A stretch of 64,000 bases of DNA from Lingula anatina (Eukaryota > Brachiopoda > Lingulata > Lingulida > Lingulidae). The notes under the pieces are model-generated. The model searched no databases. It saw only the letters and a program-made list of their open reading frames with translations, and was not told the DNA's origin. The number at the start of each line of letters is the position of its first letter. The stretch's first letter is position 1. This document shows positions 1 to 13,043 of the stretch, piece after piece. Made by a program: the position numbers and the translations under genes. Where the stretch lies: contig NW_019774092.1 of the NCBI RefSeq assembly GCF_001039355.2, positions 294,109 to 358,108 on the forward strand, read 5' to 3'.

Positions 1-3000
1 CTGTCAAAAGCTGATTAACCATATGGACTGTGGTTAAAGGGTCCTCAGAAAGCTCAAACCCACAAACACCTGGTAAATGCCTGCAACTACCTACATTGAA
101 ATCAGGCCTAACAAGTGTGGTCAAATAGTTCTATTGACTTCCCGCCTTGAAAAGAATTTGCATCCGCAACTATAAGCACCATTCACCCACAGATTGACTG
201 CCATGGGATTAAGGCCCCAAAACGTGCACCTCCCTGTCACCAAATGTCCATTGTGTGGTTAAAGATTTTGGTCATTTGCCTCATCTGCTATAATGATTGT
301 CATTAGATTAATCTTTACAGTTCATAAATTTAAGTTTTTTTTTCTTTTCCCAACTGATCCATCAAACAGGTGGTTACACGCAGAAAATCATTTTCACAAC
401 AATTGAGTTAGAGCATTTCTGAAAGCTAGCAAACTTAAAATTATGAAATGTATATTAATTTACAGTATACATGAGTTTTTCTTAGTTGTAATAGCTAGTC
501 CCCAACATTGCTGGTGCCGTCACCTTGCCGTATGAGGCTTGCTATGAGAAAATCAAGCTTAAAGATACATTTGATCTGCACCTTTTTTCAGATTTTTGGT
601 CGTAAATTTGACCTATTTATGTGGTCTACTTATGTGTCCCAGTTATACAGCACAGAAAGCAAGCAGAAAAAATCTGTTCAAATGTCATTTTTCGGGTAAC
701 ATGAAATGGCATCCTTAAGTATTTCTTTCAGTTGCACTATATGAAACTATTTGGTGGCATCAATATATTTGGTCAACTTTTGTGGCAAAAAAAAATGAAT
801 TTCAAGTGCATCTTGAAGCTGACAACAATCACCCTGAGTTTCAGTATCATTTTCAGCAAAGCTATGATGACAGAGGCATGTTTCCAGTATGCTTTGAAAA
901 TCCGGGTGGGTTTTAATATAATCTTCTGCTACCTGCGGCTGTTACAAATACAAGCACCTTGGTGAAGAAAGCCACATTGGAGACTGACAGGCATTTGAAG
1001 CTGAACTAACTTGTGGTTGTAGTTCAGATGTCCTTAGCAGGATCCAGGCAGGATGAAGTTCCTGCATGCGCATAATCTGACTGTTCCATCATGTCACCAG
1101 GAACTCTCTGTCACCACGAACACTTCCAATTCTGTACACAGTCTAGTCCGCCAAGGACACAAAGAAAAATACCTGGTGACTGCGCCACTGCCTCACTGAT
1201 ATCCACAGACTCAATGCAATGTTTTCGTATTAACAGAGTAGTTCTGATAATGAAAGAAACTGCATCCCAACTTACTTATCAATTCTAAAGCATTCCCCCA
1301 CCCTCCCCCTAGATTTATCTTTGCAGCCAAAACCACAAAATCCAGGGTTCTGAAGTAGCATTATAAATGACTGTCATAGTAAAGGATACGCTTATGCATA
1401 TATCATGTTCCTCTATGACTATCCATACTATGCTCATTATAACATACTTCATAAATCACAGATATTTCTGTCGGTCCTAGGAAAGTCATTATTAACAGAT
1501 TTAAATAATCATTTGGTCAATATAAATTGCTCCTTCTTTAATATCATTACATTTTCTCCTGTATGAAATCTGCTGTGATTTTCCTTCAGTATTAATTTGG
1601 TCCCTCTAAAATGGATTAAAGAAATTTTAAATGACAACATTCACTCCAAAATAAATAAGTATGATAAAAAAATAGTGAGATAAAAAGTTTGAGGTTTATC
1701 ACAAATAAATCCCCATAGAATTTGTTCCATTTCTTTCTTTCTTTTCTAATATATTATTTGTCTTCTTATCAATAAATATCAATTTGTAATGATCAAATTT
1801 TTGTTGCTTAATAGGTTAGATTAATTACATGCTTTATTCTTGTTTGTCTGAGTTAGTGGTTAGTTACTTCTTTAAGTAAGAACAAATTTAACATTTTTCA
1901 AAAACTTCACAAAAAATAACCACACTTAATATGCTCCTGTTGTATCTTTTAAGATGGGGGACATGCATGACCTATTTAAGGTCGGTCATTTAAATTGTAC
2001 ACATTCATAAGATTTAAATAGTTTCAAAGGAAATTGATCATTGTTCTGAGGCCAGTTTCTTCCTCTAACTTTGATCTCATTCAATCAATTGTCTTCTGCA
2101 AAGTATCTCAATTTTCTGACTATGCTGTAACATGATTCTCTGCCTTATTTGCAGTGACTTCCTAGGAATTGCATAGAAAACACACAAACAGAAGGCGTCA
2201 AACTGATGTCAGATTTCTCAGAAAATGTCATATCTGCGTCTGCAGGAATGGCGTTTACGTTTCTGACACTTGTATTACAGCATAAAACATAAATATAGAA
2301 ACATAATAATAGCAGCACCAGTCACAGTTATAATGAGTACTTTTCAGGGAATTTAGGAAGTGAACTTTGATGGTCAAATCATTTATATTCACATTTTCAC
2401 ATGTGTAGAAACATGTGTGAATAAAAACAAATTAACTGCCAAATGACGTAAATTGAGAAAATTTAGAATAAAATTTCTGGTGCCATGTTTTGATGCGCTG
2501 TTCAATTGCATTTTGCACGAATTAAAGAGTCCAATTGCTGACCCTTTCAGTCTGATCTTTAGCTATAGCAGTGGAGAATTATTTTTTTTCCTTTTTTTTT
2601 CTATTCTTATTTGACTTTTTCTGAAGACAGGTAATGTAATTCCCATGCTTTGAATGAAAAAAAATCCAAAACATCAAACATCATTCTAAATTATGCACAT
2701 GAATACTACAATGTGCACTTAGTTTAAAGGAACAATTACAACCCCCGAAAAGAGGAGGACAATAATAGAGGGGAGGGTTCTTGAAATCCTCACAGGATTT
2801 GCAAGTGCAACTGACTGAAATTGATTTTTTACATCAAGTATAACAGCAGCTCTGCTCTGGGAATAGGTGCAGACTTGAAAGGATAAGATCCTTAATTCTT
2901 GGTGAAATGTTTGCCAATGTATCCCCGATTTTTCTGATTTCAGTTTGTCCACCTGTTATTAAAATCGCCTTTTTTGCTCAAAGCTGCGGACATAATTAAT

Positions 3001-4295
3001 ACAGGGGCAAACATTGAAGTTGGTGGATGGAATAGGAGAAAATAAATAATGACCTTTTCTTCTTTCTTTTTTTTTTGCACAATTTTCCCTACTATTATGA
3101 TGGTGCCAGTGTCAATATTTCATGCTCATATACCACTGATCAAAGGGTCTCGTTACAAAATGTGGTTTCTCCTTTTTAAGATTTCATATTATTCATAATT
3201 TAATAATCACTTAACTAACATAAGGGTGCTAGCATCAATGGCAAATATTTTTTTTTTAACCATGGCCTCATACCGGCTATATTTTATTCTTTAATTTTCT
3301 TTTGTCGCATTTTCCTAAAGCATCCATCCATCAGCCAAACACAATACATTTCTAGACACTGGTCACACATAATATGCACAACTAGCAAAAATAACTTTCC
3401 CCAAAACATATTTATAATTAGGAACTAGTTAAAGTTAATACACATAACAAGCAGAAAACTTGTGTGGTTGTTTAAATTTATCAAATCTCTTTTACAAAGA
3501 CAACTTATGGGAGAAGCTGAAAACATGACTTCAGATGCAGGCCTGGGGTTATGACCTGACTGTGTAAATTACACCTGAATGACCAGACATGACCTAAAAC
3601 TCTCCAACTGATAACTGATGTAGGAAAATAACTTGAGTTAGTTATAATCATATTGGTGCTATTATTGCCCTTCTTTTGATGTAACCGCAAATCCAAACAT
3701 TTGTACACAAAGAGCCTGGGGACATCATCGGCTGTTCGGTTGTTCTTTTTTATATGGATACAAGCCCTTTGTCAAAGGATCTGTCTTCTTTTCTAGGGGC
3801 ATATGTCTAAATGATGATAATAATTACTTGGTCTATTCTTTTACTTTTCCAATTTATACCTTTTCTTCCATATTCTTTTTTTAGTATCTTTCAATTGTCA
3901 AAACTCTGACTGCTAAACATTTACAACAAGCACATAATCTTCAAATTATAGGCAATCACCTTTATTCAAAAAGGCAAGCTTATATAACATCTCATTATTT
4001 CAACTGAAACCTAGCTTTCAAACAAAGGGACAAGTCACACAATAAAAAGGTCATACACATATCTATTTCAATATTTCATAAGCAAATCCTTTCTTGACCA
4101 TGAAGTAATCCAGAAAGAAGAGGTGTCACACAATCAAAAGACCATACATCTATCTTAATCAGTTTGGTCCCTTAATATCTGCATTTCAAATGTGTATATC
4201 CCACCTGTCTGAACCCAAGAGCATTCTAATGCATTCAAATTAGCCATGTGATAGTAATAAAGAGAAAGCATTTCGAGATTTCCAATGACACGTAC
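1..4295. other. Presumed CBFB intron 3; no exon recognised
   Basis: Downstream of the CBFB exon at 4296-4415 on the minus strand. I looked for the conserved GVC..W.GWIDL..LDG exon and the acidic/coiled C-terminal exons and did not see them. The stretch is AT-rich, without obvious tandem arrays or transposon ends, and its open frames are short and unlike any family I know. Confidence 0.5.
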
Positions 4296-4415
4296 CTTTC
4301 CCGGTTCTCTGTCAAAATCCACAAATTCTCTGGTTGGCACTCGGTCATCTGGATTGTCACTCCAGGCATTGGACATGAATTGCAGAGATAGGTTGGAACC
4401 AGGACCAACAAATGC
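4296..4415 (-). CDS. CBFB: CBFB internal exon (human exon 3 equivalent)
   Basis: Forty codons in phase 0, from AFVGPGSNLSLQF to REFVDFDREPGK. The acceptor is TTTCTAG|GCA and the donor AAG|GTACGT. The SLQF segment corresponds to the RUNX-contacting face of the CBF-beta fold. The loop between LQF and REF (MSNAWSDNPDDRVPT) differs from vertebrates, as expected for an invertebrate protein. Confidence 0.93.
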
Positions 4416-6227
4416 CTAGAAAAAAAAAAGAATAATCGTCACTAAAAATTATTTTAAAGGGGCACCTTTTTACACACCTATCTACATATTTGGCCTCATC
4501 GAGGCTTGCATTTGAAATACATAGAATATATGTACATGCTTGCATGTTCTTAGGTCAGCCATAACCCACAAATAAACCAAGGATATATCATGTTTCGTAC
4601 AGATAAGTATTAACATTTCCACTGCACTGAAATTCATAAATTTTGCACCAAAGTACAGGTGAAAAATCATGTATGATACTTATAAATTGAATTGAACAAC
4701 ATGAAGTTCACTTCATCTTATTATCTACTGAATGCATTGTATTTCCCCTCAAAACCACAAACGTGTCGGAGATGCTGTGGGTTAAAAGGTCCAAAAAGGA
4801 GGATATGCGTCAATCTATGTTTGGGATTAAAAAAATAACAAAAAAAGCAGGTTGTGAGGAGGCAGAAAGAGCTAATCATCAGGACTGTGCGTTAACCACA
4901 GTGACAAACCAACATGCAAACAAGCCCTTTATCTGCCCTGCACAGCTTCATGTAATTCCTTTGTCCTTTGCTTAATATCCGTGTTTTGCCATGAAAAACA
5001 AAAGATATATCTACCCCCCTTAAAAAAAAATTAGATTATATATACATCTTGTTGTTCTGTAGTCTCTGGTCAACATTCAAAATATATTGCACTTGATGGT
5101 GCTTTAAACCACAACTTTTCCGTTAATCAAAAATGATGCATATGAAAAAATATTTCTTCTAATTTATTAAATTCAATATTTTGTGCCTTCTTTCTTTGCT
5201 GTGCTAGCATAAAGACAACAGTAAATCACGCACTAGTAGCAACGTGCTGCCGATCAAAGATGGAAATCAGCGGTGCAAGAAGGGGAAATTTCATTTCTAA
5301 TAAGGATGCAACATGCCAAAGAGACTTAGCCACAACCTTATTAATAAAGGGGAGGCTGATGTGAAGCAGGTTCAGAAAAAATACGTAACTGTCACTTAAA
5401 CAAAGTAATTTCCCCTCCACGAAACCAAAGCAGACAGCTTCATTTTTCCCTCACCCTAGTTTGCATTATAATGTTATAATCCATATCTGGTTTCAATCTG
5501 GTAGACAAGGAACTGATTCCTGAACCTTTAGTTACAGATCCAACCCAACACACCTCATCATTCTGCATGCAATTAATAGGTGGGGTGACTCCAGCATATT
5601 TTTGTTTAAGCCCTTTTTTATTACCCTGAGTGTCAGAGCAACGTAAAAGTTAGCTTGATAAATATTAAATATACCTTGGAGTCACTTTTACTAAGTATTG
5701 CTGATATGGGTTACATATGAAATCAGGATCGAGCTGGCAATACCGGAATCTAGAACCTAGGGTATTTTTTATGGAATTAACATAAATTAATGAAAGAAAT
5801 AATAATAATAAAGCTTTATTTTTCACACTCAAAGAACAAGTTATAATGTTAATTAAATATGACAGACATATGGCAGGATTTCTTGAGGGGATCTTTTTTC
5901 AGGCTACAAACAGGGTTTAATTTTTTATTCCTTAAAAAGTGGACAGTTAAAAACTGTGACAAGATTAACTTTAAGGAGAAGAATCATCGGGGACACTAAA
6001 TGTTTTCAGTTTACAAGTAGGACACATTTTTTCTCTGATTAAATCAGACAAAATGGTTCAAATTAAAGTAAAACTGCCTAGATTTAAGACAATCCTCAAG
6101 AGGCAATAGGTATTTTTCATGTGTTTCAGCATTAACATGACAAATGCTTAATTCATGGGTTACAGGAGTGCCATTATCATTCTTTCAAACCATAAAAGAC
6201 AATTTTGTCAACTTTTTAAAGTCAACA

Positions 6228-6285
<58 letters not shown>

Positions 6286-6447
6286 AAACAATACAGTTCT
6301 TGAGTAAAGAAGATAAGGGTACAATACATTTTTGGGGTGACTTGGCAATTTTAAAAGATTATTGAAATGATAGTATATCTCCTTTTAAAAATTCACTTAA
6401 TATTCAACATGAAATTTCTGTAACTTAATATAAAATATTTCGATCCA

Positions 6448-6515
<68 letters not shown>

Positions 6516-7437
6516 TGAACAAATGCAATGTCAACTTCATTTTCCAAATTGGAAAGAAATATTCTTCTGCCCTGATTATGGAATCTTCTTCATTATGATG
6601 ATTGTCATATTTTTTTAAAGATAGACTTTGAATTTGGCAAGGAGACAGGTACTAAAACATTTCTCACTTCTGACCTGTTGTCATAACTACGTCAAGGATA
6701 TTCAAATATGTCCGACTCAGACTGTCACCTTTGAGGCCTTCTGTCTACACTGCAGACAAGGATCTTTATCTCCCAAAATTAACAAAGATTGTTTATACAG
6801 GTTTTATCTCATTTTTTTTGCAAAGGTACTCTGTTCATGCCCTGGGGGGGGGGGGGGGGGTTGGATGGCTCGAATCTCAGCTTGACATACAAACACATCT
6901 GACAAACCGCGAGCAGGGGACCAGTGTTAAACAGATTTTCTTATAATTTTCTTCTTTTTTCTATTTCAAAAATCGGCTTGGTCATAGGGTTTAAATAACT
7001 CAAAATCTAAGAACTAGTGATGATTTGTCAGTCATAATCTACACACAAATATCATTTTCTAACCAGTAAAAAAATCCAGACTTCTTGGGTTAAAAGGTAC
7101 CATTATTACGACAGAAACTTAGAGCTTAATTATGCAAAATTCCTAACTTTTCAGCTGTTACAAATAAAGGTGTGTCTCCTTAAGTACACTATTGAAATTA
7201 CTTAATATTCATTATCAGACAGTAAAACATATGACAAAAATGGAAGGTGACAGTAATATGTATTGATCTTGTCTCTTTCAAATAACGAAACCATTTCAAT
7301 TTGGACAGTCTGTAACTATGGGGTATAAATTCTTAGTTAAAATGGCTGATGTAAAGCATGATAATACTGTAGCTTGGTAAATTACAGAAACAATATCATT
7401 ACTTTTTAAATGCTGTATCTCCAGGCCTGAGAGACAG

Positions 7438-7491
<54 letters not shown>

Positions 7492-8570
7492 TTTAAGTTA
7501 TATATCCAGGCACTTTCAAAGACCTGGCAAGCGCTTAGATAAATGCAGACAATGCAGGTCTTCAGAGGTGCCAGACAGTTATTTTAAAATATTAAAAGAT
7601 TCCCAACCCTTCCCACTGAACACCCTCTGCCTTCACCAAAGTTCTTTTTTTTTATAAATAAATATGCCTACAAGCAATGAGCTGGGGAAATAGAAAGGCT
7701 TCAATACATTTCTGGAACAAATTCAGATGATGAATTCTTTTTTAAAAATATGTATGTGTGTTTGTGTGAGGGGGGTAGGGGGTGCATTAAAAATACCCTA
7801 AACTTGAAAAAACAAAAATGTGCATCCTTTGATCTTCATAGAACTACCCCTACAGCCAAAATATGACAATGATCCCACTGCTGACACCCTTTGTATTCAC
7901 CTCCATGATTCATATCATCTAGACAGAGCCAGTGCCCAATACATGATATGCATCTCACTGTTACCTGTCTGACATTTACACACGATTCAATTCTTGTTTA
8001 CAGCCTACTGTCATTAAAAGTTCCCTTCCTTGTTTTTCTGTCCCCCTTTTTTTTTTTTTTTGCTGATGGAGTCTTTAAGTGACATTAGTGTGTCAGTGAG
8101 GGGTGGAAGGTGGGGAGAGGGAGTGTGAAAAGGGAAAACTTTGATCATAAATACAATTATTCATTTAAATGTGTTTACTAAGTATATTGTGGTGGGAGTA
8201 AGATCATTCAACAAGTAGGGCAATTAGTAAAAGTATGACATAAAAAGTGCAGTTTTTTCTTTTACTTTCTCTATTTGCATGACCTGCAGCTTGTGTGCAT
8301 AAGGATAGGATATATAAATATATCTATTAGCTGAGGAAGACAAAATTCAAAAGAATACAGCATCTTTTTCACTAATCCATTTTTCATGTAATTCCTATAT
8401 TACGCTGTGATGCAATCTATGACCTTATTTACTAAGAAGGCAGACTGTTGATGTAATCTATAGATGTTAAATTGAAACCCATGCAATGAAATGAGAATAA
8501 TCAAGAAAATATATACACTATAGAATCTTTAGATGGGTTCATAATAATCAGACTAAAATTAAACTGATCT

Positions 8571-8617
<47 letters not shown>

Positions 8618-11600
8618 TGAAAGCTTCATCTTAGGTGAACAATTTAACAAGATACTGTACCTACACAGAGACAACTAATCTATTGTTTATATTCAACATT
8701 AACTGCAATGTTAGCTTTTCCTGAAATCAGACTTACTGATTCCTTTTTGACAATAAATTAGTCGAAATAGCATGCTATACAGTGCATGAGACCAGGGCAA
8801 AGTATATATATAATAACTGTCTTTGTGTGACAAAGCATCATTATACTGCTTCAGCAATATTCAAATATTGGCTGCTAAAAGAGTTGTTGATATACCTACT
8901 TTGAATGGCTAGAAACATAAACTCAACAATCTGATCTTTCTCATAAAACGGAAAACAATCTGTGTTAGTTTGAAAACCATTTAAAATGATTTGGTCAGCT
9001 GGTGATGACACTTAACCTAAAAAAAGTTTTCTTTAATGTGAATTTATTTTCAACAGGAGTACCATGTGAGAGCATGATATTTATCCCCCCAACATTTCTA
9101 GATAATATTCCAAAAGTTGTTCATGTACTTTTCTTTCGACATTCTGTTCTTCCAGTCTTTGCCATTTGCTTCCCCACAAGAAACAGTGTGGTTAGAGATC
9201 ACAAATAAACAATATCCTCCTTTTTTCACCATGACATATATTTAAAAATGTGCTTGATTAAGAATTAATTTGAAACCTGTCACAGCGAAAAGTGAGATTT
9301 AATATTAGAGTGAATTAAGGTGGATATTGCCCAAATTACATATAGTCTTTCTCTTCCATGCATGCACCAAGAATAAAATGTGTGCAATTAATACAAATAC
9401 AATTTATTTGCCGCATAGGTTCAAAATGCATTGGAATTCGCCTACTTTTGTACGAACACCAAGATTCCAGGTCCTGATGATCTAAGCTTGGTTTAAAAAA
9501 CTCTCGCCTAAATACAAGCATACAGCACACATGTGGAACTTATTTTAGTACAAATAAGTTGATTATTTGGGAACTTATCCCTAAGAAAAACAACCCCTGC
9601 GTTTTTTTGTCCTCAGTTGACCAGATAAAATATGCCAAGATACCAATATTCATCTCAATTCACAAGGAGTACAAATTGCAGTCTTAGGAATAATGTCACT
9701 GGCAGACTGCCATTGGTCGCATTTGTCCGTTAAAGAAACCAACTCCCCTTTGTCTGTTAAATGTGCACACAATGAAAAGAACAATAAAACATATTGTCCT
9801 TGATTATTTACAATTTAGCCAGGGATCCGACAGTTAAATTTAATGAAAATCAAGTATTAGTACCAGTCCATGAAAAATTTCAAATTTATTATTTGTTTTT
9901 AATAATGAATGGTGCACTCTGTTGGCTTACAGTGCATAACTATAAACACGCACACACACACACACATATATGCAATGACAGTTAACAGGATATACTATGT
10001 ACATAAGAGGTTAAGTCAAGGCCAGAGGAGAAGGCGGGGGGGGGGGGGGGGGGGTCACAGAGGCATATGCACATCCTCTCCATTTCTTTTAGCTTCATGA
10101 AATAATATTGTTTCCATGCTGAACAAAGGGATGACAAATTTTATTACTCCTGTGACATCCTGTAGTAAAATCCTGGATCTAACGGTGTCAACATGCTGTT
10201 TGCCTGTGAAGTCTGACACTAAATAATTCACGAAACAAACAGCCATTGTGGGTTAAGGCAACAGACAAGCGAGGCAAACGTTGTTTTGAAATTCAATAAA
10301 TAATCAAAACCTATTTTACTTTGTGAGAAATTGGGTTAAAATTAAATAACCACTGTGGTTTAACTTCAAATTCACTGAGATATATATTATTCTATAATAT
10401 ACTGAATTAATTTTCTGACTAATGGGCTATTATATTATATTATATTATATTATATTATATTATATTATATTATATTATATTATATTATATTATATTATAA
10501 GCCAAAGGCCAATAATATTCAAATGTTAAATTACTCAAAAAATATCAAATAAGTTCTGCCGTATTTCTTTTGTTATCATAACAGATAACAATTACATAAT
10601 TACTATGCCAAATGATACACTGAGGCATGCCAGCAATTCCACAATATTGATTACAAGTTAGACCATACAATAGAGCAAATAACTATCTGTATGATTCACT
10701 CCCTCACTCCTGGTCAATTCCCCAATAAAATTTACACACCTACAGTGCTAAGAGTCATGACTAATTGTTAAACTAATATTGGGTTAATATTAATCTTTGC
10801 CAGCCATTTCTGATCATGGGAACACCCCCACTTCCTGGTTTGTTTATTCCCAATACCTATTGATTATATACAGAAACGATCAGTTGTTATGAATTGATAA
10901 TGTGAACAATAGAATCGATGGTCAATAAGCTTGTGTTACCTGCCGTCAAAGGACTTAAAAGTACGTGGGAGTTTCTAAGGAACACATCTGAGAAATACGT
11001 ATGGCAACTTTTGAACTTCGGTGACATTCAGAGCACAACTCCAGAACAAAGAAACTTTTCACGGCCCTGTTTTTCTGGACAGCACCCTCGCTTTATTGTT
11101 CTATTTTGAAGGTCCCAGGTCACTTGTTTGCTTGCTTTACACCTTGTCAACAAGTGTGATTGAAAGAATCAAATAATCATTGTTAGATTTTAACAATACA
11201 TGGGATGGGCCTTTCATGGCAGGACTAAGGAACCATTTTGGGTGTGTAATAGCTTACAGTAGAAAAGCAAGGATTTGCTCAAGTCTGCTACTGTTTTTTT
11301 TTTCACCTCTTTTGTTTTTAAAGGAGCAACCAGTGTATGCACTGGATACACTTTTCCACCAGTCAATGCAAGTTGTCGCCATATTATATTGTACGACAAA
11401 GAGAAACATTGCTATCTAGCATGTATGGACAGTCGTTGTTTTTGAATACTAATAATAATAATAATAACAGCAATGCACAACGGCCCTACCTAATTTTTAC
11501 TGACAACCTTCATAGTAATTTAAGAAGCTTTTGACAACTAGAAAAAAAAATCATAAACAAACCACCTGACCTTGATAAATAAGACCGACATATTATTGTC

Positions 11601-12807
11601 ATGATAACTAGGACCATATGTATTTACAACACACAGACAGTAGGCAGGTAGCCAAAAAGTGAGTGATGGGGTATAAAGAAAGGTCATATTCATAGCTCTG
11701 CCTATGAGTGAGGGTTCACTGATGAATCACCATATTGCACCTAATGAGCACTTCCCTTAAACAAATGGTGTAGACGCCACTAAACAGAAGGGTATCAGTT
11801 AGATCTCCTGCCTGAGATAAGACACAGAACATGGAAAGGGCTCCCGTGCGCAAAGAGGGGACATATCCTATGCTGTCCTACCAAGCACTAATGACTTTGC
11901 CCTACCTGGCATGACTCCTAGATACAACATGGTCCCAAAATTGTTGGCATACCTGGATGTTCTACAAATTCCTTAGCATTATTTTAAATTCCAAAAACCT
12001 TTTTACCCGATTATTATTCAAAGGTCTGTCAGATATAAACACGTCCTCTTTGACTCTTATTTGACATGCGCTGACAAAGTGACTGTTTAAGATTTGTAAA
12101 GATGACTGTTTTTCTCGTCGCGTGTCAAAATGGGGTGGGGGATAATAGGCATGAAGTTATTAGGCATATCACTCCGTGTCACCCAGCGCATAGCGCACCA
12201 GTTTGTTAAGGTGTGGCGGCGTTCACTGATGCGCGCACTAGACGACTTTAACACCCTCTCCTTTTGTTCGGAATTACCCATTAGTAATCAAGTAAAGGAA
12301 TTTATGGGTGCACAGCTGAGCTTGTTTGCACGTTGGCCTGTGTTCAACTCATGTAAATCAATAGTGTCAGCGAGTGTGCTTAGATCACAGTGCGGTTCTG
12401 GCAAGAGTTTGCAGTATTTAGTAATGCCCTGACTTGGCTGTGACGTGTATCTAATTTTAGAAAACACGACGTATAATAACTTACAATGTCGGCGTGGCCC
12501 TCTCGTACTTCGGTTTGAAATCTCAACTGCCTTTCCTCCAAGGGTCTGTCTCTGTATCCTGTGTACCGAATCTGAAATTAAACAGGTTGTAAGCGATAAA
12601 TCCTTGCAGCTTGCATCGGTGCTGGCGGGGATGGGTCCCGTTCTAGATATGGGCCCACGTGAGTAATATGCAATGCATGCCACGACTTGTTAGGCTGGTA
12701 AACCCGGAAATTCGCCGTTTAAAACTTACTTCAGACTCTCTACTGAGTTTCCTAAATAACTCGTCGTTATCAAACTTCTCTCTCTGATCGGGTACCACTC
12801 TAGGCAT
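4296..12807 (-). CDS. CBFB: CBFB, core-binding factor subunit beta (partial gene model)
   Basis: CBF-beta heterodimerises with RUNX transcription factors, raising their DNA affinity and stability; it does not bind DNA itself and acts in the nucleus. Two coding exons are recognised on the minus strand: 12730-12807 (residues 1-26, beginning MPRVVPDQ) and 4296-4415 (40 residues, containing SNLSLQF and REFVDFDREPGK). Both match the CBF-beta/Big brother family in order and phase: exon 1 ends on a whole codon and the second exon starts on one. The intervening exon of about 29 residues, expected between 4416 and 12729, and the 3' exons carrying the GVC..GWIDL..LDG region were not recognised; the latter are probably to the left of this window. 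The neighbour PHAF1 is transcribed away from it. Identity is secure; the gene model is incomplete. Confidence 0.9.
6232..6282. repeat. (AT)n microsatellite
   Basis: About 25 uninterrupted AT units inside CBFB intron DNA. Confidence 0.95.
6449..6513. repeat. (TA)n microsatellite
   Basis: About 30 TA units with one interruption near the left end. Confidence 0.95.
7442..7488. repeat. (AG)n microsatellite
   Basis: AG units with one AAAG interruption near the right end. Confidence 0.95.
8574..8616. repeat. Poly-T run, 43 bases
   Basis: Uninterrupted T; on the minus strand a poly-A, possibly an old retroposon tail, but no target duplication is evident. Confidence 0.9.
10429..10499. repeat. (TATAT)n pentanucleotide array
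   Basis: About 14 perfect copies of the 5-bp unit. Confidence 0.95.
12730..12807 (-). CDS. CBFB: CBFB coding exon 1
   Basis: Start codon at 12807-12805 and 26 codons reading MPRVVPDQREKF..ELFRKLSRESE, nearly identical to the family N-terminus. The donor on the minus strand is GAA|GTAAGT (GT at 12729-12728). The reading frame stays open upstream to another ATG at 12891, but conservation begins at MPRVVPDQ, so the inner ATG is chosen. Confidence 0.95.
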
Positions 12808-12901
12808 GGTGAACCTGGTGAGCGGGGCGCCCTCACAACAAAACACGTTCGTCAGGAATGGAAGCATGCTGCATTCTACTCTGCGATTCATTCATTCACA
12901 A

Positions 12902-13043
12902 AACCGCAACCAACTAGTCGTCTCTGATTGGTTGCCTCATTTCAGCCTCGGGAATGTTCGGAAAATTGATTCACGGAGATTTCCAAATAAGGCGATGAAG
13001 GCGTAATCGGAAGAACGACGTCACTGACTTCTCCCTTATATGG
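12902..13043 (-). promoter_or_regulatory. CBFB: Candidate CBFB proximal promoter: RUNX, CCAAT, CArG x2, ETS, CRE-like sites
   Basis: Upstream of the CBFB start codon on the minus strand, from near to far: a RUNX-type site (AACCGCA on plus, 12902-12908), an inverted CCAAT box (CTGATTGGTTG, 12924-12934), a CArg-type SRF box CCAAATAAGG (12983-12992), an ETS core CGGAAG (13008-13013), a CRE-like GACGTCAC (13017-13024) and a second CArG box CCTTATATGG (13034-13043). The matches are read directly from sequence; function is inferred. Confidence 0.5.

Larger units (their letters stand above)
4416..12729. other. CBFB introns 1-2; microsatellite-rich, exon 2 not recognised
   Basis: About 8.3 kb between the two CBFB exons. 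It must hold the missing CBFB exon of about 87 bp if the gene is intact, but no frame reads like the family's YTG(Y/F)R(D/E)R..EERQ..F region. Visible content: long AT repeats near 6.23 and 6.45 kb, an AG repeat at 7.44 kb, a 43-base T run at 8574-8616, G runs near 6.84 and 10.04 kb and a pentanucleotide array at 10.43 kb. The last 0.9 kb, next to exon 1, is richer in CpG. Confidence 0.6.

Noticed and set aside
12288-12683. 131-codon open frame on minus just downstream of CBFB exon 1
   Set aside because: It lies in CBFB intron 1 in CpG-rich DNA. A stretch reading KIRYT briefly resembles the start of CBFB exon 2 but the rest does not match the family.
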